Source of the DNA: Phycisphaerae bacterium
Lineage (GTDB): Bacteria; Planctomycetota; Phycisphaerae; UBA1845
DNA: 5,862 nucleotides
Assembly (NCBI GenBank): GCA_029260195.1
Contig: JAJDDS010000059.1
Location: 1-5,862, forward strand
Reading direction: 5' to 3'
Shown here: positions 1 through 5,861 of the stretch, one piece after another
How the letters are laid out: each line of letters starts with the position of its first letter
Position numbering within the stretch: position 1 is the stretch's first letter
The notes under the pieces: generated by a model
Databases searched by the model: none
Told to the model about the DNA's origin: nothing
Seen by the model: the letters and a program-made list of their open reading frames with translations, nothing else
Made by a program: the position numbers and the translations under genes

Positions 1-2
1 TC

Positions 3-1400
3 GCAGCCGCGTCGGCCTTGTTTCTCGTTGCCCTGCTCACGCTTCGCCTTTGGTGGGGCGCCGTCGCCCATCGGCGATTGCAAGAGGCGATCGAGGCTTG
101 TCAGGCGAGAGGCGAGCCGATCTATCCCGAGGATTTCGATACCCCACCCGTACCCGACGAACTGAACGCCGTCGTTCTGCTGCAACAGGCTGAGACGTTC
201 GTGACCCAGCCGGTCGGCGTCACGATCGACGCTTCGACGATCGCGAACTACCCGTGGTCGGTCGGCGAGCGGTTGGAAGCGGTCCGGGCGCTCGTGGAGG
301 CTAATCGCCAGGCGCTGGATCTGGTTCGAGAAGCGCGCGGTCGCCCGGAGATCGACTGGGGCATACAAATGCGGTCGCCGATGGTCAACTTCGTCCTGCC
401 ATCGCTGACCGGCCACCGCATGTTCGTGAAGTTGTTGTGCGCCACAGCGCTGTACCAGGCGGAGGTGGGCGACCCGGCGGGCGCGATCGACACGATTCGC
501 GACGGACTATTCGTGGCCGATGCCGTGCGATTGCAGCCGACTTTGATTTCCAACATCGTCGCGGTGGCGATCGACGACCTGTGCATGGCGACGATTGAAG
601 CCGTCGCGCCAAATCTGCTTGCGAACGCAAGCGAGACAGTCGCTAAGCAACGGATTTCGGGCGAAGGACCGCCGCTATCGGAGAACCCGCGGTCGGAGAT
701 CGGCGCTTTGGTCGATCATCTTGTCGCCGAAGACACGCTACGGCGCTCAATGGATTTGGCCATTCGCAGCGAGAGGGCGACGTTTTTGGATGGCGTGATC
801 CTTGTACGTTCCGGCCAGGTCAGTCTGGCCGCGTTGCAGATGGGCATGCCCGCCCGCGCGAGCGTCGTGCGACGTGTCGCGGTTTGGCCGCTCAACCCGC
901 TGCTTGAAACAGACGCGCTGGCGATGATGCGGTGGGCAGGCCAGTGGCGGGATCACGCGCGGGAGTTTCGCTGGCGCGGCAGCGACACGAAACGGCCGCC
1001 CGAAAATCCGATTCGCGGAATGGCGGCGCTGACCCGACCGATGAGCGCCGTGCTTCTGCCGTCTCTGCATCGCTATTATTACTTGAATCTCCGTGTGGTC
1101 ACGAGGCGCCGCATGGCCGCGACGGCGCTTGCAATTCGACTTTACGAATTGGATCACGGCGCACGCCCCGAAGCACTACGCGAACTCGTGCCGAAATATC
1201 TGCCATCGATACCCGTGGACCCGTTCGAGGAGAACGGCGCCACGATTACCTACCGACCGATGGGCGAGCGGGCCATTCTGTACAGTGTGGGTGAGGACGG
1301 TGTCGATGACGGCGGTGCGTTCCGATTGGATCCCCGTCGACGAATCGAACGGGAGAAACTGGACATGCCCTACTTCCTCGACGGTGAGCGCCCTCACTAG
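3..1400 (+). CDS. Membrane-anchored protein of unknown function, 5' partial
   Basis: The reading frame is open to the left edge, so the true start is probably outside the window; a TTG at 18 exists but would cut into the membrane helix. The first ~20 visible residues (AASALFLVALLTLRLWWGAV) look like a single transmembrane anchor or uncleaved signal. A 'PPVPDELNAVVLLQQA' segment follows, then a long, mainly helical region with no catalytic motif I recognise. The C-terminus reads 'LYELDHGARPEALRELVPKYLP', 'VDPFEENGATITYRP', 'YSVGEDGVDDGG'. Its last part resembles the C-terminal pattern of GspG-like pseudopilins and of a large set of planctomycete hypothetical proteins (recall, not a search). 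A cell-envelope location is inferred. It is the only + strand gene and converges with the zinc-ribbon membrane gene across a 107-bp spacer. That it is a real gene is fairly sure; its function is unknown. Confidence 0.8.
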   Translation, partial: AAASALFLVALLTLRLWWGAVAHRRLQEAIEACQARGEPIYPEDFDTPPVPDELNAVVLLQQAETFVTQPVGVTIDASTIANYPWSVGERLEAVRALVEANRQALDLVREARGRPEIDWGIQMRSPMVNFVLPSLTGHRMFVKLLCATALYQAEVGDPAGAIDTIRDGLFVADAVRLQPTLISNIVAVAIDDLCMATIEAVAPNLLANASETVAKQRISGEGPPLSENPRSEIGALVDHLVAEDTLRRSMDLAIRSERATFLDGVILVRSGQVSLAALQMGMPARASVVRRVAVWPLNPLLETDALAMMRWAGQWRDHAREFRWRGSDTKRPPENPIRGMAALTRPMSAVLLPSLHRYYYLNLRVVTRRRMAATALAIRLYELDHGARPEALRELVPKYLPSIPVDPFEENGATITYRPMGERAILYSVGEDGVDDGGAFRLDPRRRIEREKLDMPYFLDGERPH

Positions 1401-1434
1401 CGAAGTGCTTAGCGCAGAGGACGTCTTTTCAGAC

Positions 1435-1454
1435 CCGCGCCCGTGAGGAAGCGG
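1435..1454 (+). repeat. Dispersed hairpin repeat, copy 1 (most divergent)
   Basis: The hairpin part reads CCGCGCCCGTGAGGAAGCGG, and the 23-bp core (1432-1454) matches copy 3 at 20 of 23 positions. CCGC pairs with GCGG and CC with GG around a GTGA loop; the two internal positions are G/A and C/A. It lies in the spacer between two convergent genes. A 9-base block AGCGCAGAG at 1411-1419 recurs just left of copy 4, so part of the left flank may be conserved too. A normal rho-independent terminator is unlikely because no T-run follows. Confidence 0.65.
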
Positions 1455-1507
1455 TACCCTTCGGCGCTCCCTGATCGGAACATCGTCGCTAATCCCGAGG
1501 CGCCACA

Positions 1508-2347
1508 TTAGCTGACGCTCACCACGCCGACAAAAATGTAAAGAGCGAGAACGGGCAACACGCCAAGCATGACCAACGCGACCACGGACCACAGGAACGG
1601 AACCCCGATGCCTATGAGTTTGATCCGTCGTCGAAGGTGCGGCATTGTGCGGCGGGCGATGTGCATCAGATCGAACCACCACGCGGCGATCATCCCCACG
1701 ACGACGGCGATGCCGCTGATCGTCACAGCCAGCCTCGCGTACTCACCCAGGAGATCCTCCAACAGGCTGCCAAGAACGAGCATGGCGACGAACGGTGTCC
1801 ATGCGAGGACAGCGGAGCTGTAGTAACTCAACCCGATCGCGCGGTTTTGCAACTCCGTGTCGAGGGCTTTGGGGTGGAAGAAGTAGCTGGGGATACCGGT
1901 GGCCGCGATGAGCAGAGGAAGTCCGAAGACCTGCGGCACGCCGAACAGCCAATAGGTGAATAGTACATCGTCGACCTCTCCGGGACCGAAACTGGGTTGT
2001 ACCACCACGTAGAAGATCGCGCTCAGCGCGATCAGCGGCAGGTAAACGTGCAGGATCGTCATCCACCGGAAGGCTTGGGCGTCGGCGTAGCTGACCGGGC
2101 GGGCGATTTCGTCACAGAACCGTTTGTGGCGGAAGCTGACGGCACACACCGTCCGCCAGTACGCGCGCACCGTCCCGATATCGCCCCGGTGAACCCAGGC
2201 GATGCGGGACACCGTCGAGTCGCGCACGTCGTCCAGAGAATAACCGCATTCGGGACAACGCGCGCCGGTCAATCCGCGCAGATGATACCCGCAATCGGGA
2301 CAATGGAGAGCGTCGAGCTCAGGATTGTCGGGACCAGCCTGTTCCAT
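1508..2347 (-). CDS. Zinc-ribbon multi-pass membrane protein
   Basis: The predicted protein has 279 residues. Near the N-terminus are two CxxC knuckles, C16-P-D-C19 and C31-P-E-C34, in 'CPDCGYHLRGL...CPECGYSLDD', a zinc ribbon. A short polar segment follows, then four or five hydrophobic stretches at about 97-116, 130-150, 173-197, 204-224 and 245-275, suggesting an inner-membrane protein with the ribbon in the cytoplasm. The 'WWFDLMHIARRTM' segment and the helix layout are reminiscent of Yip1-like membrane domains, but I cannot confirm that. The ATG at 2347 was chosen because the reading frame upstream to 2455 is arginine-rich and unlike a protein N-terminus; a GTG four codons earlier is the alternative, and neither has a clear Shine-Dalgarno. 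I associate this ribbon-plus-membrane type with planctomycetes. The substrate or role is unknown. Confidence 0.82.
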   Translation of the reverse strand: MEQAGPDNPELDALHCPDCGYHLRGLTGARCPECGYSLDDVRDSTVSRIAWVHRGDIGTVRAYWRTVCAVSFRHKRFCDEIARPVSYADAQAFRWMTILHVYLPLIALSAIFYVVVQPSFGPGEVDDVLFTYWLFGVPQVFGLPLLIAATGIPSYFFHPKALDTELQNRAIGLSYYSSAVLAWTPFVAMLVLGSLLEDLLGEYARLAVTISGIAVVVGMIAAWWFDLMHIARRTMPHLRRRIKLIGIGVPFLWSVVALVMLGVLPVLALYIFVGVVSVS

Positions 2348-2474
2348 CAGATCGCGCACCGTAAGTGTTGTCAGACGCCCGGACAGTGTATCGGATCGGT
2401 GGGCCAAGCGACACCGAGCCGTGCCCGTCCGAGCGCGGGAAGAATGATATCCCACTTATTCCCCCCAATGTAGC
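2348..2474. other. Gene-free spacer upstream of the zinc-ribbon gene
   Basis: I see no convincing gene here. A minus-strand open frame covering 2371-2661 has no recognisable domain, and much of its length is repeat sequence, so it is probably spurious. Weak -10-like hexamers occur on the minus strand (revcomp TACACT near 2383-2388 and TATCAT near 2446-2451) without matching -35 boxes. The promoter of the zinc-ribbon gene is expected here but was not pinned down. Confidence 0.4.
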
Positions 2475-2506
2475 GCCACCCCTCGTGGGTGGCCAGCACA
2501 GTGTGC
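2475..2506. repeat. Inverted repeats flanking the repeat element
   Basis: GCCACCC at 2475-2481 is the exact reverse complement of GGGTGGC at 2487-2493, with a 5-base loop, giving a 7-bp stem. Two bases further on, GCACAGTGTGC at 2496-2506 is an 11-base palindrome around a central G. Both sit directly left of the 118-bp inverted-repeat element and may belong to the same larger structured unit. There is no T-run on either side, so a terminator is not supported. Confidence 0.5.
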
Positions 2507-2521
2507 CCGTCGGTCGCAGCG

Positions 2522-2639
2522 GTACAGCGCAAAGTCAACAGAGCCGCCACCGTCAGGGAGCGGACATCCGTCTTCTCAGCCCCGAAAAGCCGCACATCGC
2601 TCCCCGTAGATGTGTGCAAAGTGCGACATTGCGCTGTAC
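2522..2639. repeat. 118-bp element with 15-bp terminal inverted repeats
   Basis: GTACAGCGCAAAGTC at 2522-2536 is matched in inverted orientation by GACATTGCGCTGTAC at 2625-2639, 14 of 15 bases. Between the ends are hairpin-repeat copy 2 (2544-2563) and a further 8-bp stem, CGCACATC (2591-2598) with GATGTGTG (2609-2616), including one G-T pair. The left end and repeat core together (2523-2564) recur at 5821-5862 with three mismatches in 42 bases, so this is a family, not a single accident. It contains no coding sequence. It could be a MITE-like element or a structured RNA; I see no target-site duplication, which weakens the transposon reading. Confidence 0.55.
2544..2563 (+). repeat. Dispersed hairpin repeat, copy 2
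   Basis: The hairpin reads CCGCCACCGTCAGGGAGCGG. The outer CCGC/GCGG stem and the inner CC/GG pairs are kept. The loop is GTCA, which does not fit GNRA, and the mismatch step is C/A then A/G. The 23-bp core (2541-2563) differs from copy 3 at two positions. It lies inside the inverted-repeat element, between the zinc-ribbon and glycosylase genes, and points opposite to both. Confidence 0.75.
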
Positions 2640-2667
2640 TTCTACGCGAGCCGACCCACAAGACGTG

Positions 2668-3378
2668 CTACACCCTCAAACCCAGCGCGCGGAGTTGCGC
2701 GCTCGCCGTCCCAGCCCAACCCTTGTTCGCCAGCGGGCTGGCCGGGCTGGGATGCAGAATCGTGTGAATCGGGATATCGCAACCGTCCAGAGCCGCTCGG
2801 GCTCGCGATTCCGCGAATCGCCCCACGCCGATCACCATACGTGGGCGAAGACGTTCGACCGTTCGACGAAGCGCCAAATCGCAAGCGGCGAAGAGGACGT
2901 TGCGCTCTCGCGCGGGGAGCTTGTCCGGCGTGCGATTGCGGCTCGTGTCTTCCATGAACGCCAGGGGGCAGTAGTTGGCGATGAAGAACCGCTCGAAAAA
3001 ACGATCCGGCGTCTTGAACGTATCGCGCGCCCATCCCCAAAGCCGCCGCCCGCTGACTTCGCTGCGCGGGCAGCCGAACCCCTCGACCGGACGCTTCGGG
3101 TGTTCGTGCGCCGGCTTGGCAACCGCGTCGTCAATCCCCAGCCAATCGCGGACGACTGCTACTTCGCCAAACGGCACGCCGGTCTGCACCATCCCCCAGG
3201 GTCCGGGGTTCATCCCGAGCATCAACGCCTCGCACCCGGCGCGGCTGTACCGCTTGAGATAGCGTTCGTGGGGCTTGCGGGCATATTCGAGCGGGTTGTA
3301 GACGTGCGTGACGGGGGCGGCGAAGCCCAAGGACGCTACGTCGCCAGCCAGCGCGCGTGATATGCGAATCATCTCCAT
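2668..3378 (-). CDS. SMUG1-type uracil-DNA glycosylase
   Basis: The predicted protein has 236 residues. It should remove uracil, and perhaps oxidised pyrimidines such as 5-hydroxymethyluracil, from DNA to start base-excision repair. Motif 1 is 'GMNPGPWGMVQTGVPFGEV' at 55-73; N57 matches catalytic Asn85 of human SMUG1 and F70 matches Phe98. N135 in 'FIANYCPLAF' matches base-reading Asn163. Motif 2 is 'HPSPASPLANKGW', with H209 matching His239. The intercalating arginine after HPSP in human SMUG1 is Ala213 here. The ATG at 3378 was chosen because the longer open frame to 3495 runs through spacer and repeat copy 3 and is unlike the family; the adjacent GTG (3381) or the ATG at 3372 are alternatives, and no strong Shine-Dalgarno is visible. 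It lies 138 bp downstream of the ACT gene on the same strand. Family assignment is firm; substrate range is inferred. Confidence 0.93.
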   Translation of the reverse strand: MEMIRISRALAGDVASLGFAAPVTHVYNPLEYARKPHERYLKRYSRAGCEALMLGMNPGPWGMVQTGVPFGEVAVVRDWLGIDDAVAKPAHEHPKRPVEGFGCPRSEVSGRRLWGWARDTFKTPDRFFERFFIANYCPLAFMEDTSRNRTPDKLPARERNVLFAACDLALRRTVERLRPRMVIGVGRFAESRARAALDGCDIPIHTILHPSPASPLANKGWAGTASAQLRALGLRV

Positions 3379-3459
3379 CACGCAAAGATAGCGGATCGAG
3401 CCGGCGCGCGAAGGACCTTCCGCACCGTCTCGGCAAAGGCGACGCCTCTGCAATCCGAG

Positions 3460-3479
3460 CCGCGACCGTGAGGGAGCGG
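3460..3479 (+). repeat. Dispersed hairpin repeat, copy 3
   Basis: The hairpin reads CCGCGACCGTGAGGGAGCGG. As RNA, CCGC pairs with GCGG, the next step is a tandem G-A/A-G mismatch of the sheared type, CC pairs with GG, and the loop GUGA fits GNRA. The core is 3457-3479. It occupies the 138-bp spacer between the ACT gene and the glycosylase gene and is antisense to both. Confidence 0.78.
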
Positions 3480-3516
3480 ACGAACAAAACATCACCCGAC
3501 CTTCTCGAAAACGACG

Positions 3517-3921
3517 CTACTCGTCAGGAAAATCGATCTTCAGCGCCGTCTCGACGTCGCTCACGCGAAAAACCCCGAGTGTCCGCTCCGTACCCGGCAT
3601 GACCGTTGCGTAGACGTACTCGATGTTGACGCCGCTGTCAGCCATCATCCGCGCGATGTGCGCGAACGTGCCAGCCCTATTCCGAATCTCGAGCGTCAGA
3701 ACCGGAACCTCGACGTACGCCGCCCCAGAGCCTCGCAACGCCTCCTTGGCGCTCTGGGGGTCGTCGAGGACCAACCGCATCGTCCCCACATCGACCGTGT
3801 CCAAAACCGCCATGGCTCTGATGCTGAGCTCCGCCTCCGACAGCGCCGAACAAACGTCCGCCACCACCCCGGGGTGGTGGCCGAGAAACACGGATAACTG
3901 GGTTGTTTCCTTCGCGCGCAT
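3517..3921 (-). CDS. Small protein with two tandem ACT domains
   Basis: The 134-residue protein consists almost entirely of two ACT-type ligand-binding units. The first covers about 9-62 ('LSVFLGHHPGVVADVCSALSEAELSI...'), the second about 74-127 ('VLTLEIRNRAGTFAHIARMMADSGVNIEYVYA...'). The G-H-H-P-G and N-R-A-G turns followed by a helix are typical of the amino-acid-binding edge of ACT folds. No catalytic domain is attached, so it probably senses an amino acid or regulates a partner in the cytoplasm; the ligand cannot be read from sequence. The ATG at 3921 is the only good start, though no clear Shine-Dalgarno precedes it. It lies 139 bp downstream of mtnA on the same strand, so a link to methionine-related metabolism is tempting but unproven. 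Confidence 0.88.
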   Translation of the reverse strand: MRAKETTQLSVFLGHHPGVVADVCSALSEAELSIRAMAVLDTVDVGTMRLVLDDPQSAKEALRGSGAAYVEVPVLTLEIRNRAGTFAHIARMMADSGVNIEYVYATVMPGTERTLGVFRVSDVETALKIDFPDE

Positions 3922-4060
3922 GCTGCGGAACTTTGAGTCGCCGAATCAATCGCCGTTGACCGACGTCGACGGAGAACGAACCGTACTCCCGCGTGCCCGC
4001 AGCCGCAAGCCACCACCTGACGCCGCGCGCATGCGCCCGCGAGACCAGAAAAACTCCGAG

Positions 4061-5137
4061 CTATGCGCCCGCGGCGCCGACGCAGTCCGCCACCGTCCGC
4101 GACGACACCGGCTCGATGATGCCGCGCTCCGTGATGATCGACCGGATCAAGTCTGCCGGCGTCACATCGAACGCCGGACAGTACGTGGGCACATCTTCCG
4201 GAGCGGTCAGCGCGCCGAACCCACGGCGGATCTCATCCGGCGATCGCTCCTCGATCGGGATGTCCGCGCCCGTGACGATTCCCATGTCGAACGTCGTACT
4301 CGGAGCCGCCACATGAAACGGAATACCGTGCGCCTTCGCCAAAACCGCCACCCCGTACGTCCCGATCTTGTTGGCGGCGTCGCCGTTGGCCGCGATCCGG
4401 TCCGCTCCGGTTACCACCACGTCGACCCCGCGCGTCCGCATCACATGACCAGCCATGTTGTCGCAGATCAGAACCACGTCGATCCCCGCACGGCGCAGTT
4501 CCCACGCCGTCAGGCGTGATCCCTGCAGCAGCGGACGGGTCTCATCAACGTACACCGTAAAACGCTTGCCCAGTTCGTGGGCGCGATACATCAACGCCAA
4601 CGCCGTTCCGTACTCCGCCGTCGCCAGTGCTCCGGCGTTGCAATGTGTGAGAACCGCGCCGCCGTCGGGTATCAGCGATTGCCCTGTATCGCCAATCGCG
4701 CGACACATGGCTGCGTCTTCGTCGCGGATGGCGCGGGCTTCCGTCAGCAGCGCCGCCCGAACCTCGCCGATATTCTCGTCACCGCGCGACCGAGCGCAAT
4801 TCCTCATCCGATCCAACGCCCAGAACAGATTCCTCGCCGTCGGCCGCGTACCGCCCAGGTAGTCGCATACGCGGTCCACCTGTCCCAAGAACGCATCCCG
4901 ATTCGCGGCGTCCACCCACCGAACGCCGAGCACAACACCCATGGCTGCTGCGACACCGATCGCGGGCGCCCCTCGGACAGCCAAGCGACATATCGCATCG
5001 TGAATCGTCTCGACGTCCCGGCATTCGAGGCACTTGAATTCAACCGGCAGCAGCGTTTGATCGATCAGATCGACGTAACCGTCGAGACCCCCGATCCAGT
5101 CAATGGGTCGCAGAGGTGCGTCGTTAGCCAAGTTCAC
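4061..5137 (-). CDS. mtnA: S-methyl-5-thioribose-1-phosphate isomerase
   Basis: The 358-residue protein is of normal length for the family. It interconverts 5-methylthioribose-1-phosphate and 5-methylthioribulose-1-phosphate in cytosolic methionine salvage. Visible marks are 'RGAPAIGVAAAMGV' (55-68), 'THCNAGALATAEYGTAL' with C166, 'VDETRPLLQGSRLTAWEL' (197-214), 'CDNMAG' (225-230), 'GADRIAANGDAANKIGTYG' with D246, and 'IPIEERSPDEI' (293-303). C166 and D246 correspond to the catalytic Cys160 and Asp240 of the Bacillus subtilis enzyme, with the same spacing. The start is the GTG at 5137: an AGGAG (plus-strand ctcct, 5145-5149) lies 7 nt before it, and it overlaps the end of purE by 14 nt. The longer open frame to 5380 is only purE read in another frame. 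Some homologues also act on 5-deoxyribose phosphate or are eIF2B-like, but the catalytic pair supports the isomerase. Confidence 0.95.
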   Translation of the reverse strand: MNLANDAPLRPIDWIGGLDGYVDLIDQTLLPVEFKCLECRDVETIHDAICRLAVRGAPAIGVAAAMGVVLGVRWVDAANRDAFLGQVDRVCDYLGGTRPTARNLFWALDRMRNCARSRGDENIGEVRAALLTEARAIRDEDAAMCRAIGDTGQSLIPDGGAVLTHCNAGALATAEYGTALALMYRAHELGKRFTVYVDETRPLLQGSRLTAWELRRAGIDVVLICDNMAGHVMRTRGVDVVVTGADRIAANGDAANKIGTYGVAVLAKAHGIPFHVAAPSTTFDMGIVTGADIPIEERSPDEIRRGFGALTAPEDVPTYCPAFDVTPADLIRSIITERGIIEPVSSRTVADCVGAAGA

Positions 5138-5636
5138 CGAGTTGCTCCTGAAGCTTCCGGTTCTTGGACGCGACCCCTTCAGCCTGCTCCGATTTGAGTC
5201 GATGCAGCGATTCGCGCAACCCAGGATCGTGACCCGCAATAATCTGTGCAGCCAGAATCGCGGCGTTCGTCGCACCCGGCGATCCCACCGCGACCGCAGC
5301 AACCGGAACGCCCGGCGGCATCTGAACCGTCGAAAGCAGCGAGTCGACACCCTGCAACGAGCCGGACGCGATCGGCACACCGATCACCGGAAGCGTCGTG
5401 TGGGCCGCGATCACGCCCGCCAGCGCCGCCGACATCCCAGCCGCCGCGATGACCACCTCGATGCCTGATTCCTCAGCCGATTCGGCGAACGCGCGCACGC
5501 GATCCGGACTTCGGTGCGCGGACATCACCTCCACCGCCGGACACAGGCCCAGAGCACGCAGTTGCGTCACACACCGTTCCATCGTGGACCAGTCACTGTC
5601 GCTGCCCATCACGACGGCTACTTTTCGATTGCTCAT
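5124..5636 (-). CDS. purE: 5-(carboxyamino)imidazole ribonucleotide mutase (PurE)
   Basis: The 170-residue protein makes 4-carboxy-5-aminoimidazole ribonucleotide in de novo purine synthesis in the cytosol. Marks are 'VVMGSDSDW' (8-16), 'EVMSAHRSPDR' (36-46) with H41 matching the key His45 of Escherichia coli PurE, 'TTLPVIGVPI' (80-89) and 'GVDSLLSTVQMPPGVPVAAVAV' (96-117). The usual class I 'AAHLPG' box is 'SAALAG' here (69-74), so the position of E. coli His75 is Ala71. The start is the ATG at 5636, with GAGGA (plus-strand tcctc, 5641-5645) 4 nt upstream. mtnA follows with an overlap, so the two are likely co-translated. No purK is next to it in the window, so whether the enzyme uses N5-CAIR (class I) or AIR plus CO2 (class II) is best left open, though the overall sequence looks closer to class I. 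Confidence 0.95.
   Translation of the reverse strand: MSNRKVAVVMGSDSDWSTMERCVTQLRALGLCPAVEVMSAHRSPDRVRAFAESAEESGIEVVIAAAGMSAALAGVIAAHTTLPVIGVPIASGSLQGVDSLLSTVQMPPGVPVAAVAVGSPGATNAAILAAQIIAGHDPGLRESLHRLKSEQAEGVASKNRKLQEQLGELG
5145..5149 (-). promoter_or_regulatory. Ribosome binding site deciding the mtnA start
   Basis: On the minus strand AGGAG lies 7 nt upstream of the GTG at 5137, inside the last codons of purE. This spacing favours GTG over the in-frame TTG at 5131, which would be 13 nt away, and supports translational coupling with purE. Confidence 0.75.
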
Positions 5637-5640
5637 CGCT

Positions 5641-5645
5641 TCCTC
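5641..5645 (-). promoter_or_regulatory. Ribosome binding site of purE
   Basis: GAGGA on the minus strand ends 4 nt before the ATG at 5636 and supports that start. Confidence 0.65.
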
Positions 5646-5682
5646 GTCTTTAGTCCATTAGCCACCCGATTGCTGATTCAGG

Positions 5683-5711
5683 ATTGTAACGCTACCACGT
5701 GACCTTGTCGA
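5683..5711 (-). promoter_or_regulatory. Sigma70-like promoter of purE-mtnA
   Basis: On the minus strand, TCGACA (5706-5711) matches the -35 consensus TTGACA at five of six positions. TACAAT (5683-5688) matches TATAAT at five of six. The spacer is exactly 17 bp. Transcription would begin near 5676, giving a leader of about 40 nt before the purE ATG. The palindrome CACGTG (5696-5701) sits inside the spacer and could be an operator, although six bases alone prove little. Confidence 0.65.
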
Positions 5712-5737
5712 AGGCGGGGCGACGCGCGGCGCATGAA

Positions 5738-5761
5738 GCGGCTCGCCGCATGGCGAGCCGC
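5738..5761. terminator. Strong 10-bp hairpin without T-run
   Basis: GCGGCTCGCC (5738-5747) and GGCGAGCCGC (5752-5761) are perfect reverse complements around a GCAT loop. It sits just upstream of the purE promoter, where it could end transcription of a gene beyond the right edge or insulate purE. Neither strand has a T-run after the stem, so it is not a textbook rho-independent terminator; a protein-binding palindrome is also possible. Confidence 0.45.
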
Positions 5762-5841
5762 GTGATCCTCATCGCCGACCTACGGCGCCCCCCCCCGCCC
5801 TGAGGGAACGCGCCTGCCAGTACAGCGCAGAGTCAACAGAG

Positions 5842-5861
5842 CCGCGACCGTAAGGGAGCGG
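5842..5861 (+). repeat. Dispersed hairpin repeat, copy 4, at window edge
   Basis: The hairpin reads CCGCGACCGTAAGGGAGCGG, one base different from copy 3, with loop GUAA that still fits GNRA and the same tandem G-A step. The left flank, TACAGCGCAGAGTCAACA at 5821-5838, matches 17 of 18 bases left of copy 2. The window ends one base after the core, so any right-hand inverted repeat cannot be seen. Confidence 0.75.

Noticed and set aside
2416..2438. Possible fifth, degenerate repeat copy
   Set aside because: About 17 of 23 bases match and a similar stem can be drawn, but in GC-rich DNA this is not distinguishable from chance by eye.
2522..2639. Insertion sequence
   Set aside because: There is no transposase and no target-site duplication visible, so only a repeat element is claimed.
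2371..2661. 96-codon minus-strand open frame in the 320-bp spacer
   Set aside because: About half is translated repeat sequence ('RSLTVAALLTLRCT'); no Shine-Dalgarno or domain. It is better explained as repeat DNA.
2365..3360. 331-codon open frame on the + strand
   Set aside because: It lies antisense to the SMUG1 gene, has no domain and is very rich in Arg/Pro/Ala, as expected for a high-GC shadow frame.
4027..4036. Palindrome GCGCATGCGC between mtnA and the ACT gene
   Set aside because: It is short and GC-rich, and nothing else around it suggests an operator.
4049..4077. Possible terminator after mtnA (GCGCC/GGCGC stem and T5 on the minus strand)
   Set aside because: The T-run is 11 nt from the stem and the stem is only 5 bp and overlaps the stop codon region, so it is not a normal intrinsic terminator.
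3623..4519. 298-codon open frame on the + strand
   Set aside because: It is antisense to the ACT gene and mtnA, has Arg-rich low-complexity content and no recognisable domain.
4577..5197. 206-codon open frame on the + strand
   Set aside because: It is antisense to mtnA and has no family resemblance.
5794..5812. TGAGGGAACG resembling the right half of the repeat core
   Set aside because: The left half is missing or replaced by the C-run, so it was not counted as a copy.
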